Source: Lachnospiraceae bacterium
Lineage (GTDB): Bacteria; Bacillota; Clostridia; Lachnospirales; Lachnospiraceae
Reading direction: 5' to 3'
Assembly (NCBI GenBank): GCA_024693545.1
Contig: JAILKT010000115.1
Span: forward strand, 1 to 33,811
Length of the DNA: 33,811 nucleotides
The notes under the pieces: generated by a model
Told to the model about the DNA's origin: nothing
The model's database searches: none
Seen by the model: the letters and a program-made list of their open reading frames with translations, nothing else
Made by a program: the position numbers and the translations under genes
In this document: one piece after another, positions 1 to 9,202 of the stretch
Layout: every line of letters starts with the position of its first letter
Numbering within the stretch: position 1 is the first letter of the stretch

Positions 1-1896
1 CATAACACGCCCGAACCTCAAAGGATCAATCTTTTTCTCGAGTGACTTCCAGATGTCGATCATATCCTCCACATCCTCAACACCCTCGAAATGCGAGTCA
101 TAAATATGCTCAATTACTGTTTTCCCCGACTTAAGAACATAATCATAGGGAAGTCTGTGGAAGAACAAAACAAGTTCATCCGGACAGGTTTCAAGATTCT
201 CATAGAGACTTCTTACAGGCTCATTATACTGACTGATATAATCCGTACCCGTACTGCCTCTTTCAACACCCAGTCCGTTCCTGTCGGAGCGGTGATATGT
301 ACCCCAGGGTGAAAATTCATACCCTTCTATGTCAGGTCCGTAATGATGTCCCGGACTGATCATCCAGCCGATTCCAAGCGGGGATGTATATTTTTCGTAT
401 GCGGGCCATGACATCATCAACATAGAAACTATCTTTTCGGCTGTTTCGTCGTCGTTGCCGAAAGTAACTCTTGCCCACTCATCCGCTATATCTTCGGGAC
501 TAAGTAAAGGATCAAACGAGATTCTGCCGAACCCGTAAAGGTTTGCACCCGCAAGATCATGTCCCGTCCAGTTCGGATCGTCACCGGTATTCGATACAGC
601 TACCATACCACAGTTTACACCGTTTCCTTTACCCGTAACGATGTCACGAACGATTCCGTCATCTTCGCCGTTGTACGTTTTAAAATCAAGGACCTGTTTA
701 AACATCGGTAAAAGGTAGCAGACATCTCTCTGCTGCCCCGTGTACTCCTGAGCAATCTGAAATTCGACCATCATATTAGTCTTTTTCAGTCCTCCGAAGA
801 GAGGTGATACAGGCTCTCTGACCTGGAAATCCATAGGTCCGTTCTTAATCTGAAGTATTACGTTATCGTCAAATTGTCCGTCAAGACCGATAAAGTTATC
901 ATAGCAAGCTCTTGCGCGGTCTGTCTTATGATCACGCCAATCCTGCTGACAATTGTATACGAAGCAGCGCCATATAAGGAGACCCCCGAAAGGTCTGACA
1001 GCTCTCGCAAGCATATTGGCACCGTCCGCGTGAGTCCTTCCGTAAGAGAAAGGGCCGGGCCTGCCTTCCGAATCGGCTTTAACCAAAAATCCGCCAAGTT
1101 CCGGTATGTCGCTGTACAGAGTTTCAGCTGTTTTTTTCCACCAGTTCGCAACACTCTCATCAAGAGGATCTGCCGTGTCTGTTTCACCGAGCGAAAGAGG
1201 TGATGCAAAATTCAGACTGACAAACAGTTTGATACCATAGTCCCCAAAAATTTTCGCAATTTCAACAAGTTCTCTTCTGTCATATCCCGAAATTAGGCCG
1301 GTTGCAATGTTGTTGACGTTGACATTATTAATGGCAACACAGTTAATGCCGACCGATGAGACAAGTCTTGCATATTCTCTGGTTCTGTCATCAACATAAA
1401 GATGATCATTTTTAAAAAAGAAGGATTTACCCGAATAACCCCTTTCGATCGACCCGTCAGGGTTATCCCAGTGATTCAGCATCCTGACAGATGACGCAGG
1501 TACTTCGGTCAATCTTTCTGTTTCATTGATCTTTCCGGTCCTGATAAGTGTAAGCACTCTGAACACTCCATAGAGTATGCCGCACGCGCTTCCCGACTTG
1601 AGCGTAACGGCTTTGCCGCTGACACTTACAGAATACGTTCCTGTCTTTTCAATTACAGACTTATCAAAAACAATATTTATACCGTCTGCCGAAACAAAAC
1701 TGTCAAAAATTATATCCGGCTCCCTGCCGTTAATGGTTTTAGAAGCCAGAATAACTTCATCGACTGCGGAAGAAAGTATACGTTTTTCAGCTTCTGAGGA
1801 TACTTTTAAACCACTGACAGAAAGACTTTTAAGGAAATCCCCCGTTCCTGTGGCGGCTTTGTTTTTGTAATCAAGCCAAGCATACTCGTAACTCAT
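1..1896 (-). CDS. GH67 alpha-glucuronidase (3' end truncated by window start)
   Basis: Open frame from ATG at 1896 (RBS AAGAGGT) to the window edge, absent from the ORF track. Translation starts MSYEYAWLDYKNKAATGTGDF and contains GGFLVKADSEGRPGPFSYGRTHADGANMLARA and HRLPYDYVLKSGKTVIEHIYDSHFEGVEDVEDM, typical of GH67. No signal peptide. Confidence 0.9.
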   Translation of the reverse strand, partial: MSYEYAWLDYKNKAATGTGDFLKSLSVSGLKVSSEAEKRILSSAVDEVILASKTINGREPDIIFDSFVSADGINIVFDKSVIEKTGTYSVSVSGKAVTLKSGSACGILYGVFRVLTLIRTGKINETERLTEVPASSVRMLNHWDNPDGSIERGYSGKSFFFKNDHLYVDDRTREYARLVSSVGINCVAINNVNVNNIATGLISGYDRRELVEIAKIFGDYGIKLFVSLNFASPLSLGETDTADPLDESVANWWKKTAETLYSDIPELGGFLVKADSEGRPGPFSYGRTHADGANMLARAVRPFGGLLIWRCFVYNCQQDWRDHKTDRARACYDNFIGLDGQFDDNVILQIKNGPMDFQVREPVSPLFGGLKKTNMMVEFQIAQEYTGQQRDVCYLLPMFKQVLDFKTYNGEDDGIVRDIVTGKGNGVNCGMVAVSNTGDDPNWTGHDLAGANLYGFGRISFDPLLSPEDIADEWARVTFGNDDETAEKIVSMLMMSWPAYEKYTSPLGIGWMISPGHHYGPDIEGYEFSPWGTYHRSDRNGLGVERGSTGTDYISQYNEPVRSLYENLETCPDELVLFFHRLPYDYVLKSGKTVIEHIYDSHFEGVEDVEDMIDIWKSLEKKIDPLRFGRVM

Positions 1897-2264
1897 AACA
1901 TACCTCTTCGTTTTATTTCATTCATGAGTATAATAATTTGGCTACGATCATACTATTCACTTTTGGTTCAAATGATTATCATATATTGCTATTATTGCCC
2001 ACATGTACATATTCAACTAGTCAAATTTTGCTTTTTTCCTCTTTACATATTGCTTACCACATGCTATAATTCATTTGTTTCATCACAAAAAGGGATGTTT
2101 TTTACATTTATTACATAAAATAACAATGAATTTTTGGTTTATTTGTCCAATTCATTTATTCGCAATTTTTGAGTATCTAACTGTTTCTTTTAATTTATTC
2201 ATCTAATTGAATTTTGTAACAATAGATGCTCTTATTACGATTTAGTAAGGAGGATCAATATTTC

Positions 2265-3143
2265 ATGATTGAGATTCTAAACGGTATAGTAGAAACCGTT
2301 TCGTACGAAGGTATGAACGGAGTGCGTGTTTATCATAATGATGTCAACGAAAACTACCCCATTCACTGGCACAACGCCATGGAGATAATCATGCCGATCC
2401 ATAATTGTTATTACATCGAGATTGGCGGCATAAAATTTACGATCAATGAAGGTGATGTTCTTCTTATTCCTCCCGGAGAACTTCATGCTCTTTACGCTCC
2501 ACCGGTAGGCGAGCGCCTCATTATAATGATGGATTATGCGCTTATGTGTAATTTAAAAGGAATGGATTCCGCTCTTCGAAACTTCCATCCCTATAAACTG
2601 ATCGAGGCCGGTGTTGAAACCGAACTTGCCAAAAAGCTTTCTGTTATATTACTTGATATCGAAAAAGAATATTTCAGCCGTTTTCCTTTCAGAGAAGCCA
2701 GGATATACTCACAGCTGATAAATTGTTTCGTTCATATCGGTCGCGAATCGCAACGTAATGAAAGACAATTCGGAAATGTAAAATCAAACAAACAGCATGA
2801 ATATGTTGAAAAATTTTTACGCGTATGTAACTTTATCAACGAGCATTGCACCGAAGACGTAACAGTTGAGCAGCTTGCAGATATAGCAGGTTTTTCACGT
2901 TTCCATTTTGCCCGTCTTTTTAAGCAGTTTACCAATGTTTCCTATTATGAATACCTTACACAGAAAAGGATCGAACATGCCGAAAAGCTTCTTATAACTC
3001 CGGATATATCCATAACCGAAGTTGCGATGCAGTCGGGTTTCAACTCTCTTTCTACCTTTAACAGAGTATTCAAAAACATGAAACACTGTACACCGTCTGA
3101 ATACAAGGGACTCAACAGTCTGTCGGTATACGATCAGGTATAA
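2265..3143 (+). CDS. AraC-family transcriptional regulator (cupin sensor plus C-terminal double HTH)
   Basis: Cupin-like HWHNAMEIIMP...GDVLLIPPGELHAL and AraC HTH (VEQLADIAGFSRFHFARLFKQFTNVSYYEYLTQKRIEHAEKLL...ITEVAMQSGFNSLSTFNRVFK). RBS AAGGAGG at 2247-2253 favours ATG 2265 over the ORF-track start 2226. Confidence 0.93.
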   Translation: MIEILNGIVETVSYEGMNGVRVYHNDVNENYPIHWHNAMEIIMPIHNCYYIEIGGIKFTINEGDVLLIPPGELHALYAPPVGERLIIMMDYALMCNLKGMDSALRNFHPYKLIEAGVETELAKKLSVILLDIEKEYFSRFPFREARIYSQLINCFVHIGRESQRNERQFGNVKSNKQHEYVEKFLRVCNFINEHCTEDVTVEQLADIAGFSRFHFARLFKQFTNVSYYEYLTQKRIEHAEKLLITPDISITEVAMQSGFNSLSTFNRVFKNMKHCTPSEYKGLNSLSVYDQV

Positions 3144-3144
3144 A

Positions 3145-4632
3145 TCATAACAATTCAAGCGTTCTGGTAAGTAATTTCATAGTGCGATCTATCGAATCGA
3201 TGGCTATTTTTTCCTTTACGGAATGAATGTCATCGATTTGCGGTCCTATGGATATTATTTCGCAGCCTTCTATTTTAGATGCAAAATAACCGCATTCAAG
3301 ACCACCGTGAGTTACCGCGGTTACCATCTCCTGTCCGAAAAGTTCTTTATATGCTTTGCAAAGCACGTCCCTGAGCGGTGAAACGGAGACGAACTGCCAT
3401 GCAGGATAAGGATCTCTCACATTCCAAGTGCAGCCTTTTATCCGTTCCAGAGCATCTGTAACTTTATTTTCAAGCTCTTTTCTTCTCTCATCGTTACTCG
3501 AACGAAGCGAAAATGTCATTTTTAGATAATTGCCGTCGATTCTGACAGTTCCAAGATTCATCGAAGTATCAACGGCACCCTGACATTCCTTCATCATCAA
3601 AGTAACTCCCTGAGGTATAACGCTCATGGCCGAAAGAAATTCTTTCGTCTCTTCTGCACCAAGCAACATATCCTTGGCAGTGTATTCTTTTTCCGAGGAT
3701 ATAATATCTATGGAAATGAGCTTTTCCGTTTTCTGATAAATGATACGTTCTCTGTCTGCGATCTTTTTCAGTTCTTCGACAAGCTTATCAGAAATGTTTT
3801 TCTCCGTAACAAGGACAGCATATGCGTCTGAGCAGATCACATTATCAAATTTACCTCCGCAAAAATCGGCAATTGCATATGATATCCCTTTAACTTTCCC
3901 GAGTATATCGGTTATAACGCGGAGAGCGCTAAGCCTTCCCTTATGAATATCACATCCGGAATGACCACCGACAAGTCCCGATACCTCAATCTTTACAGAG
4001 GCAATTTTTTGTTGCTCCTGTGTTTTTTTACCAGATGTGCGTATTGGTGATGAAAGCCCCGGACGTTCTTTTGAAAGCGGGATACATACATCAAGTCTTT
4101 CACCTCCCGCACACGAGCAGGTAACAACTCCTTCTTCTTCACTGTCGAGATTAATGAGTTTTTTCCCTTTTAAAATACTTGTATCAAACTCGGCGGCGCC
4201 TGACATCCCTGTCTCTTCATCAACGGTAAATATTGCTTCTATCGCCGGCCTTGAATGGACTTTATCATCAAGAACGGCAAGTGCCATCGCTTCACCGATA
4301 CCGTCATCGGCACCGAGTGACGTCCCTTTTGCCGAGATCATGCCGTTTTCGATAATAAGTTCAAGAGGATCGCGGGCCATATCGATCGTGCAGTTATCTT
4401 CTTTTACGCACACCATGTCCTGATGTCCCTGAAGTATAACTGTACTGCCATGTTCGTTTTCCCTTTTAACGGCAGGCGCTTTGATCAGTACATTGCCTTT
4501 CCTGTCACGTATCGCCTCAAGTCCCCTTTCCTCGGCAAATCTCATAAGGTAATCTCCCGCAAGTGTACAATTACCGGAACCGTGAGGCATATCACAGATT
4601 TCTTTAAAGAACTTTAAAACCTTATCTTTCAT
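3145..4632 (-). CDS. pepD: Aminoacyl-histidine dipeptidase / M20 family metallopeptidase (PepD type)
   Basis: ICDMPHGSGN, VILQGHQDMVCVK, LGADDGIGEAMALAVL, FTVDEETGMSGA, GLVGGHSGCDIHKGR, VTHGGLECGYFASK: the canonical PepD motif series. Confidence 0.92.
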   Translation of the reverse strand: MKDKVLKFFKEICDMPHGSGNCTLAGDYLMRFAEERGLEAIRDRKGNVLIKAPAVKRENEHGSTVILQGHQDMVCVKEDNCTIDMARDPLELIIENGMISAKGTSLGADDGIGEAMALAVLDDKVHSRPAIEAIFTVDEETGMSGAAEFDTSILKGKKLINLDSEEEGVVTCSCAGGERLDVCIPLSKERPGLSSPIRTSGKKTQEQQKIASVKIEVSGLVGGHSGCDIHKGRLSALRVITDILGKVKGISYAIADFCGGKFDNVICSDAYAVLVTEKNISDKLVEELKKIADRERIIYQKTEKLISIDIISSEKEYTAKDMLLGAEETKEFLSAMSVIPQGVTLMMKECQGAVDTSMNLGTVRIDGNYLKMTFSLRSSNDERRKELENKVTDALERIKGCTWNVRDPYPAWQFVSVSPLRDVLCKAYKELFGQEMVTAVTHGGLECGYFASKIEGCEIISIGPQIDDIHSVKEKIAIDSIDRTMKLLTRTLELL

Positions 4633-7525
4633 TGAATTCTCCTTTAAAGCAAGGGCCTAAACGACTGAAGGGAACCTTGAACGCAGCCGGATAAACTACG
4701 ATCTTTTCTATTGCGATATTCTGATCACCCGCAAAAACCTTTAATGAGCATGTTCCTTTTTGAAGATTTACCCCGGTCGAAGCAACATTGATCCCTGTCA
4801 TTACATTCCTGCTCCAAAGGCTGTTGGTAAAATGTGTTTTATAAGACTTATCACACGGTGTCACAGTTACCGTAGCACCATCGTTGACACTGATCTCAAA
4901 CCTCATCTCGTCTCCCATAACCACAGGGTTACGTCCGAGTGTATAGAAATCAAGTTTGTATTCTCCGGACATATCAATATCAAAGAGATACTCAAGGTAT
5001 GGTTTCTTTTCAAGACCGTAATAACTCTTGTCAAAAGGAACTGCTTTAACTGCATTATGCACTACTCCGAGACCGTTTACAAGAATAAAACTTCCATCCT
5101 CCGATTCACCGGCCGAAGCATAATCTCCTGCGGGAATAACTATCATTCCCGACGAGCTCTTATGTATAAACAGTTCACTACCCGATTCAAAAGGTCCGTA
5201 ATATACACGAACTTTATCTTTAATAACGGTATTGTCGCAGGGTGATACTTTCTCCGCAAAATCAAGCTCAACGCTTATGTCGGCATATCCTTTTTCCTTG
5301 ATCTTGTTTCGGTCTGCGCTTATCTTTACTTCAAGACAGTTCTTAAGCGCACTGTTAAAATGGCCGGATGTGGTACTAAGCGAAATATTTTTGTCTTCAC
5401 ATACTATCTTATAATCAAAATCATAAGGTGCCTTAAGGTCTATAAACAAACTTGTTTCCTCAAGGTTGGAGTCGGCAAGAACATATGATTCAAGTTTTTT
5501 CGAATCGGTCCACATCGAGCCGGTATGAAAGACAGAGCTGTCTTCAAAACTGAACAGTACAGCCTTCCTGTCAAGCGGATACACCTTGGTGCTTGTCGGA
5601 TAATTCCAAATATCATCATTCCAATTATTAAAACCGGTATGAGCCGACGCAAGCATATAATTCCACTTCCCGTTCAAAAATGAATGAAATTCCTTAACAA
5701 GAGCCTTATCTTTATCTATCATCTCTTCGATCATGGGAATATAATCGTTAGCTCTGAGTGCTCCTCTTCCGGCAAGGAATCTGTTCATTCCCGAATACAG
5801 ACCTGCCAGCATCGAATAAGCAGAAACCATTCCCTGGTAGTAAAACAGGCTCTCAAAAGCGATCTTTGCATCTTTTTCAATGCTTTCCCTTACAGAATTG
5901 CCGAGACTGATGATCTCGCGTGCAACACTTATCATTCTCTTCGTCTCATTAAATGCTTCAGGCGCAAATGAATCCGCATGAAGAGTCTCGGGGTGAACGC
6001 ATGAATTCATTCTTGTAAAAAGCTCCACAAATTCTATGATTTCCTGCTTTTTACCATCGGATACACTTTCCCCGAAGTTTTTATACACAAATTCCTTCAA
6101 ATATTTATCGGTAAGGTTGGGAACCGACCATTTTTCGTAATCATATGCAAGATCCATAAAATACGAAAGAGGCAGTTCGTTAAATTTAATATCACCGACA
6201 TTGACTATCCAAAGCTTTCTTACACCCGAATCATAAGCAAGCGTCATCTGATCCCAAACCTTGGGAAGAATGGTGCAGTTAACACATTCGTAGCTGATGG
6301 GAGCTCCATGATAATCAAAATGGTAATACATTCCGAAACCACCCTTGTGATTTCTGTCTTCCGGAGTGGGAAGTCCTCTTGTGTTGGCGAAATTATCATC
6401 GGAAAGAAGGAAAATAACATCTTCGAGCTGATCCCAATCCTTGAGACCCTGAGTATTTTCGTCGCCGTAATAGAAATCCTCAACCTCCTTATAAATGGCA
6501 AGCATTCTGTTGATCTCTTTAAGATCCGGCGAAACATTCTCTTTGAGAAGCCTGTACTGTTCGATAATAGCTGTTTTCAAAACATTTATATTATCTTCGA
6601 GAGTCGCATCCTCACCTAGAAGGAGAGAGTCGTCTTCTCCTCTCATTCCGATCGTGATTATGTTTTCAAATTCACGATTTCTGATCAAACCGTCTTTCCA
6701 GAAATTGCTGATAGCCTCGCCGTTCTTAACAAAACTCCATGTATTGTCATCCCCGTATTGCTTGTATATTCTCTGCCATTCCGCACCGGCACGGCAAAGC
6801 GGTTCATGATGCGATGTACCCATAACAATACCGTATATATCGGCAAGTTCGGCATTCTTTGTTCCGGGCCCGTCCTCTGAAAATACTTCAAACCACATAG
6901 CGGGCCACATATAATTGCCCTTAAGCCTGAGTATAAGCTTAAACACTTCATCGTACGCAGCAGAATTGGCACCTCCGAACTTCTCTATCGCCCAATTACC
7001 GAATGCAGGCAATTCATCATTAATAAACAGACCTCTGTATTCAACCGAAGGCTCTTTCGAGATAAAACCGTCCGTTATCTCTATTACAACATCATCTTTA
7101 TGTTCGGGCTTAACATCTCCCCAATAAATAAAAGGAGATACGCCGCATTTTTCCGATATATTTAAAAGGCCGTATATTGTTCCTCTCTTATCGGATCCGG
7201 CGATCACGAGTACTTTGCCCTCTCCTGCGGAGATATCTTTTGCGTCAAGGAAAAAATAACCGTAGCACTCTCTTTTTCCTCTGAGCGCATCCAGATTTAT
7301 CCTGCTCTCAATACTGTCAAGGAAAGGACTGCTATCGACAGTAGCCGCGACGATCGTATACCCCGAAAGTTTTTCGGGATACCCTGTTATACAATGGGGC
7401 TTAACGCCACATACACATTTAACATCTTCGGCAAGAGTATCCGCTATACGTTTAACTCCTTCAAATGCCTTTTCTTCAACAATGATACTGCATACGGCAC
7501 CGCCGATATTTATACAAAATGTCAT
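4622..7525 (-). CDS. GH115 family xylan alpha-1,2-glucuronidase, predicted cytoplasmic
   Basis: GSDKRGTIYGLLNISEKCGVSPFIYWGDV, EPSVEYRGLFINDELPAFGNWAIEKFGGANSAAYDEVFKLILRLKGNYMWPAMW, MGTSHHEPLCRAGAEW, HFDYHGAPISYECVNC. ATG 7525 has RBS AGGAGG and is preferred over ORF-track start 7552. No signal peptide visible. Confidence 0.92.
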   Translation of the reverse strand: MTFCINIGGAVCSIIVEEKAFEGVKRIADTLAEDVKCVCGVKPHCITGYPEKLSGYTIVAATVDSSPFLDSIESRINLDALRGKRECYGYFFLDAKDISAGEGKVLVIAGSDKRGTIYGLLNISEKCGVSPFIYWGDVKPEHKDDVVIEITDGFISKEPSVEYRGLFINDELPAFGNWAIEKFGGANSAAYDEVFKLILRLKGNYMWPAMWFEVFSEDGPGTKNAELADIYGIVMGTSHHEPLCRAGAEWQRIYKQYGDDNTWSFVKNGEAISNFWKDGLIRNREFENIITIGMRGEDDSLLLGEDATLEDNINVLKTAIIEQYRLLKENVSPDLKEINRMLAIYKEVEDFYYGDENTQGLKDWDQLEDVIFLLSDDNFANTRGLPTPEDRNHKGGFGMYYHFDYHGAPISYECVNCTILPKVWDQMTLAYDSGVRKLWIVNVGDIKFNELPLSYFMDLAYDYEKWSVPNLTDKYLKEFVYKNFGESVSDGKKQEIIEFVELFTRMNSCVHPETLHADSFAPEAFNETKRMISVAREIISLGNSVRESIEKDAKIAFESLFYYQGMVSAYSMLAGLYSGMNRFLAGRGALRANDYIPMIEEMIDKDKALVKEFHSFLNGKWNYMLASAHTGFNNWNDDIWNYPTSTKVYPLDRKAVLFSFEDSSVFHTGSMWTDSKKLESYVLADSNLEETSLFIDLKAPYDFDYKIVCEDKNISLSTTSGHFNSALKNCLEVKISADRNKIKEKGYADISVELDFAEKVSPCDNTVIKDKVRVYYGPFESGSELFIHKSSSGMIVIPAGDYASAGESEDGSFILVNGLGVVHNAVKAVPFDKSYYGLEKKPYLEYLFDIDMSGEYKLDFYTLGRNPVVMGDEMRFEISVNDGATVTVTPCDKSYKTHFTNSLWSRNVMTGINVASTGVNLQKGTCSLKVFAGDQNIAIEKIVVYPAAFKVPFSRLGPCFKGEFNER

Positions 7526-7573
7526 ACACTCCTCCTGTTCATAAGCCGGCAAAAGCTTCCTTGTTTACCCAAA

Positions 7574-7579
7574 ATTATA
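7574..7579 (-). promoter_or_regulatory. Candidate extended -10 (TGGTATAAT) for GH115/pepD
   Basis: Minus strand reads GTTTGGTATAATTTTGGG about 50 nt upstream of ATG 7525; the -35 is weak. Confidence 0.45.
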
Positions 7580-7789
7580 CCAAACAGTAAGCACTGAAAG
7601 TCCACGGTATAAAAAAACAAAAAATATAAACGGAACAAAAAATCCATCAATTCTAATTAATATGAAACTGATGAAAAGACAAAAAGAATTAAAGATAAAG
7701 CATACGAGTCGGGATCGCACGAATCATCCTATGTATCATTATAAACATTTATTTAAAAAAGTGTAGTCAGATATTACTATGTTTATACT

Positions 7790-7825
7790 CAAAAAAATAC
7801 AGCTCCGAAACATCCGGAGCCGTAT
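7790..7825 (-). terminator. Intrinsic terminator of the 2-oxoacid:ferredoxin oxidoreductase operon
   Basis: Minus strand ATACGGCTCCG-GATGTTT-CGGAGCTGTAT followed by TTTTTTT: 11-bp stem with one G-U, then a U-tract, just after the stop at 7850. Confidence 0.9.
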
Positions 7826-7849
7826 AAAAAAGTCACTCAATTTTTCCGA

Positions 7850-8386
7850 TCACTGCTGTGCACCTATGGAAAGTGCTTTCTTGTTGGATTCGATCATTGC
7901 CGCTTTCTTAGGCGGAATACACTTCAAAAGGCCCTGATCGAGAGATTCCTGAGATACAAAACCGGTTTCTTTAAAGAGTTTTCCTACAAGAATCATATTT
8001 GCAAGTCCTTTAATACCGTTTTCATCTGCAAGAACAGTTGCGGGCACGTAATAAACAGTCACATCGGTTCTTTCAACTTTAACATCTACCGTTGAACTGT
8101 CAACAATTATTGTTCCGCCGCTAACTACTTTATCCATAAACTTGAGAAGTGAAGGTTTATTCATTGCAACAAGAACATCAGGATTAACAACAAGAGGTGA
8201 TCCAATAGCATCTTTACTGATAACAACGCTGCAGTTACATGTACCGCCACGCATTTCAGGGCCGTATGAAGGAAGCCAGCTGATCTCGGCCCCGTCAACG
8301 AGTCCCGAATAAGCCATTACTTTACCTGCAAACAGAATACCCTGTCCACCGAAACCGGCAAGAAGTACATTCATTGTCTTATCCAT
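7850..8386 (-). CDS. 2-oxoacid:ferredoxin oxidoreductase gamma subunit
   Basis: MNVLLAGFGGQGILFAGKVMAYSGLVDGAEISWLPSYGPEMRGGTCNCSVVIS is the POR/KOR gamma-domain signature. Confidence 0.92.
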   Translation of the reverse strand: MDKTMNVLLAGFGGQGILFAGKVMAYSGLVDGAEISWLPSYGPEMRGGTCNCSVVISKDAIGSPLVVNPDVLVAMNKPSLLKFMDKVVSGGTIIVDSSTVDVKVERTDVTVYYVPATVLADENGIKGLANMILVGKLFKETGFVSQESLDQGLLKCIPPKKAAMIESNKKALSIGAQQ

Positions 8387-9132
8387 TAGTTCTCACCTCC
8401 TTTATCCTTATATACACCGAGAGGATAGTAAGGAAGCATGTTGTTTTCAAGCCATTCAACAGCAGCCTTGGGTGACATACCCCAGTTTGTGGGACATGTT
8501 GAAACAACTTCAACTATAGAATATCCAAGACCGTTTATCTGATTCTCAAAAGCCTTCTTGATAGCCTTTTTAGCTTCATTTACATGCTTTACATTGTCAA
8601 CCGTAACTCTCTGCGCAAGCGCAACTCCGTCAAGAGTAGAAAGCATCTCGCACATTCTTATGGGATAACCGGCAACCTTAACATCACGTCCGTAAGGAGT
8701 TGTCTGTGTTATCTGTCCGGGAAGCGATGTGGGAGCCATCTGTCCGCCTGTCATACCGTAAATAGCATTGTTGATGAAAATAACGGTAATATTCTCACCA
8801 CGTGTTGCGGCATGAACGGTCTCACAAGTACCGATCGCTGCAAGGTCACCATCGCCCTGATATGTAAATACAACATTATCGGGCTGTGCTCTCTTAATTC
8901 CTGTTGCTACTGCCGGAGCACGACCATGGGGTGCCTGTACCATATCACAATTAAAATAATTATAGCTGAATACCGAACATCCAACAGATGCAACACCGAC
9001 TGCTCTGCCTTCACAGCCAAGTTCATCAATTGCTTCCGCAACAAGACGATGAACGATACCGTGAGTGCAACCGGGGCAATAATGGAAAGGAATATCGGTA
9101 AGCGCATGAGGTTTTTCAAATACTATAGCCAT
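8386..9132 (-). CDS. 2-oxoacid:ferredoxin oxidoreductase beta (TPP-binding) subunit
   Basis: YCPGCTHGIVHRLVAEAIDELG, GRAPAVATGIKRAQPDNVVFTYQGDGDLAAIGTCE, INNAIYGMTGGQMAPTSLPGQ. Start MAIVFEKP at 9132 with upstream GAGGCAAAG is preferred over 9153. Confidence 0.92.
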   Translation of the reverse strand: MAIVFEKPHALTDIPFHYCPGCTHGIVHRLVAEAIDELGCEGRAVGVASVGCSVFSYNYFNCDMVQAPHGRAPAVATGIKRAQPDNVVFTYQGDGDLAAIGTCETVHAATRGENITVIFINNAIYGMTGGQMAPTSLPGQITQTTPYGRDVKVAGYPIRMCEMLSTLDGVALAQRVTVDNVKHVNEAKKAIKKAFENQINGLGYSIVEVVSTCPTNWGMSPKAAVEWLENNMLPYYPLGVYKDKGGEN

Positions 9133-9202
9133 TTCTTTGCCTCCTCTAAACATGTGTATGAAAACACATATCAGTTCTCATTCTAAAGTCATTAAAATTC
9201 TG

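Noticed and set aside
858-1870. ORF-track entries at 858-1208 (-), 874-1203 (+) and 1577-1870 (+) as genes
   Set aside because: All are shadow frames of the GH67 coding sequence, which the ORF track missed because it runs off the window edge.
8584-9186. 200-aa plus-strand ORF over the oxidoreductase beta subunit
   Set aside because: Antisense to a clear POR/KOR beta subunit; Cys-rich random-looking translation.
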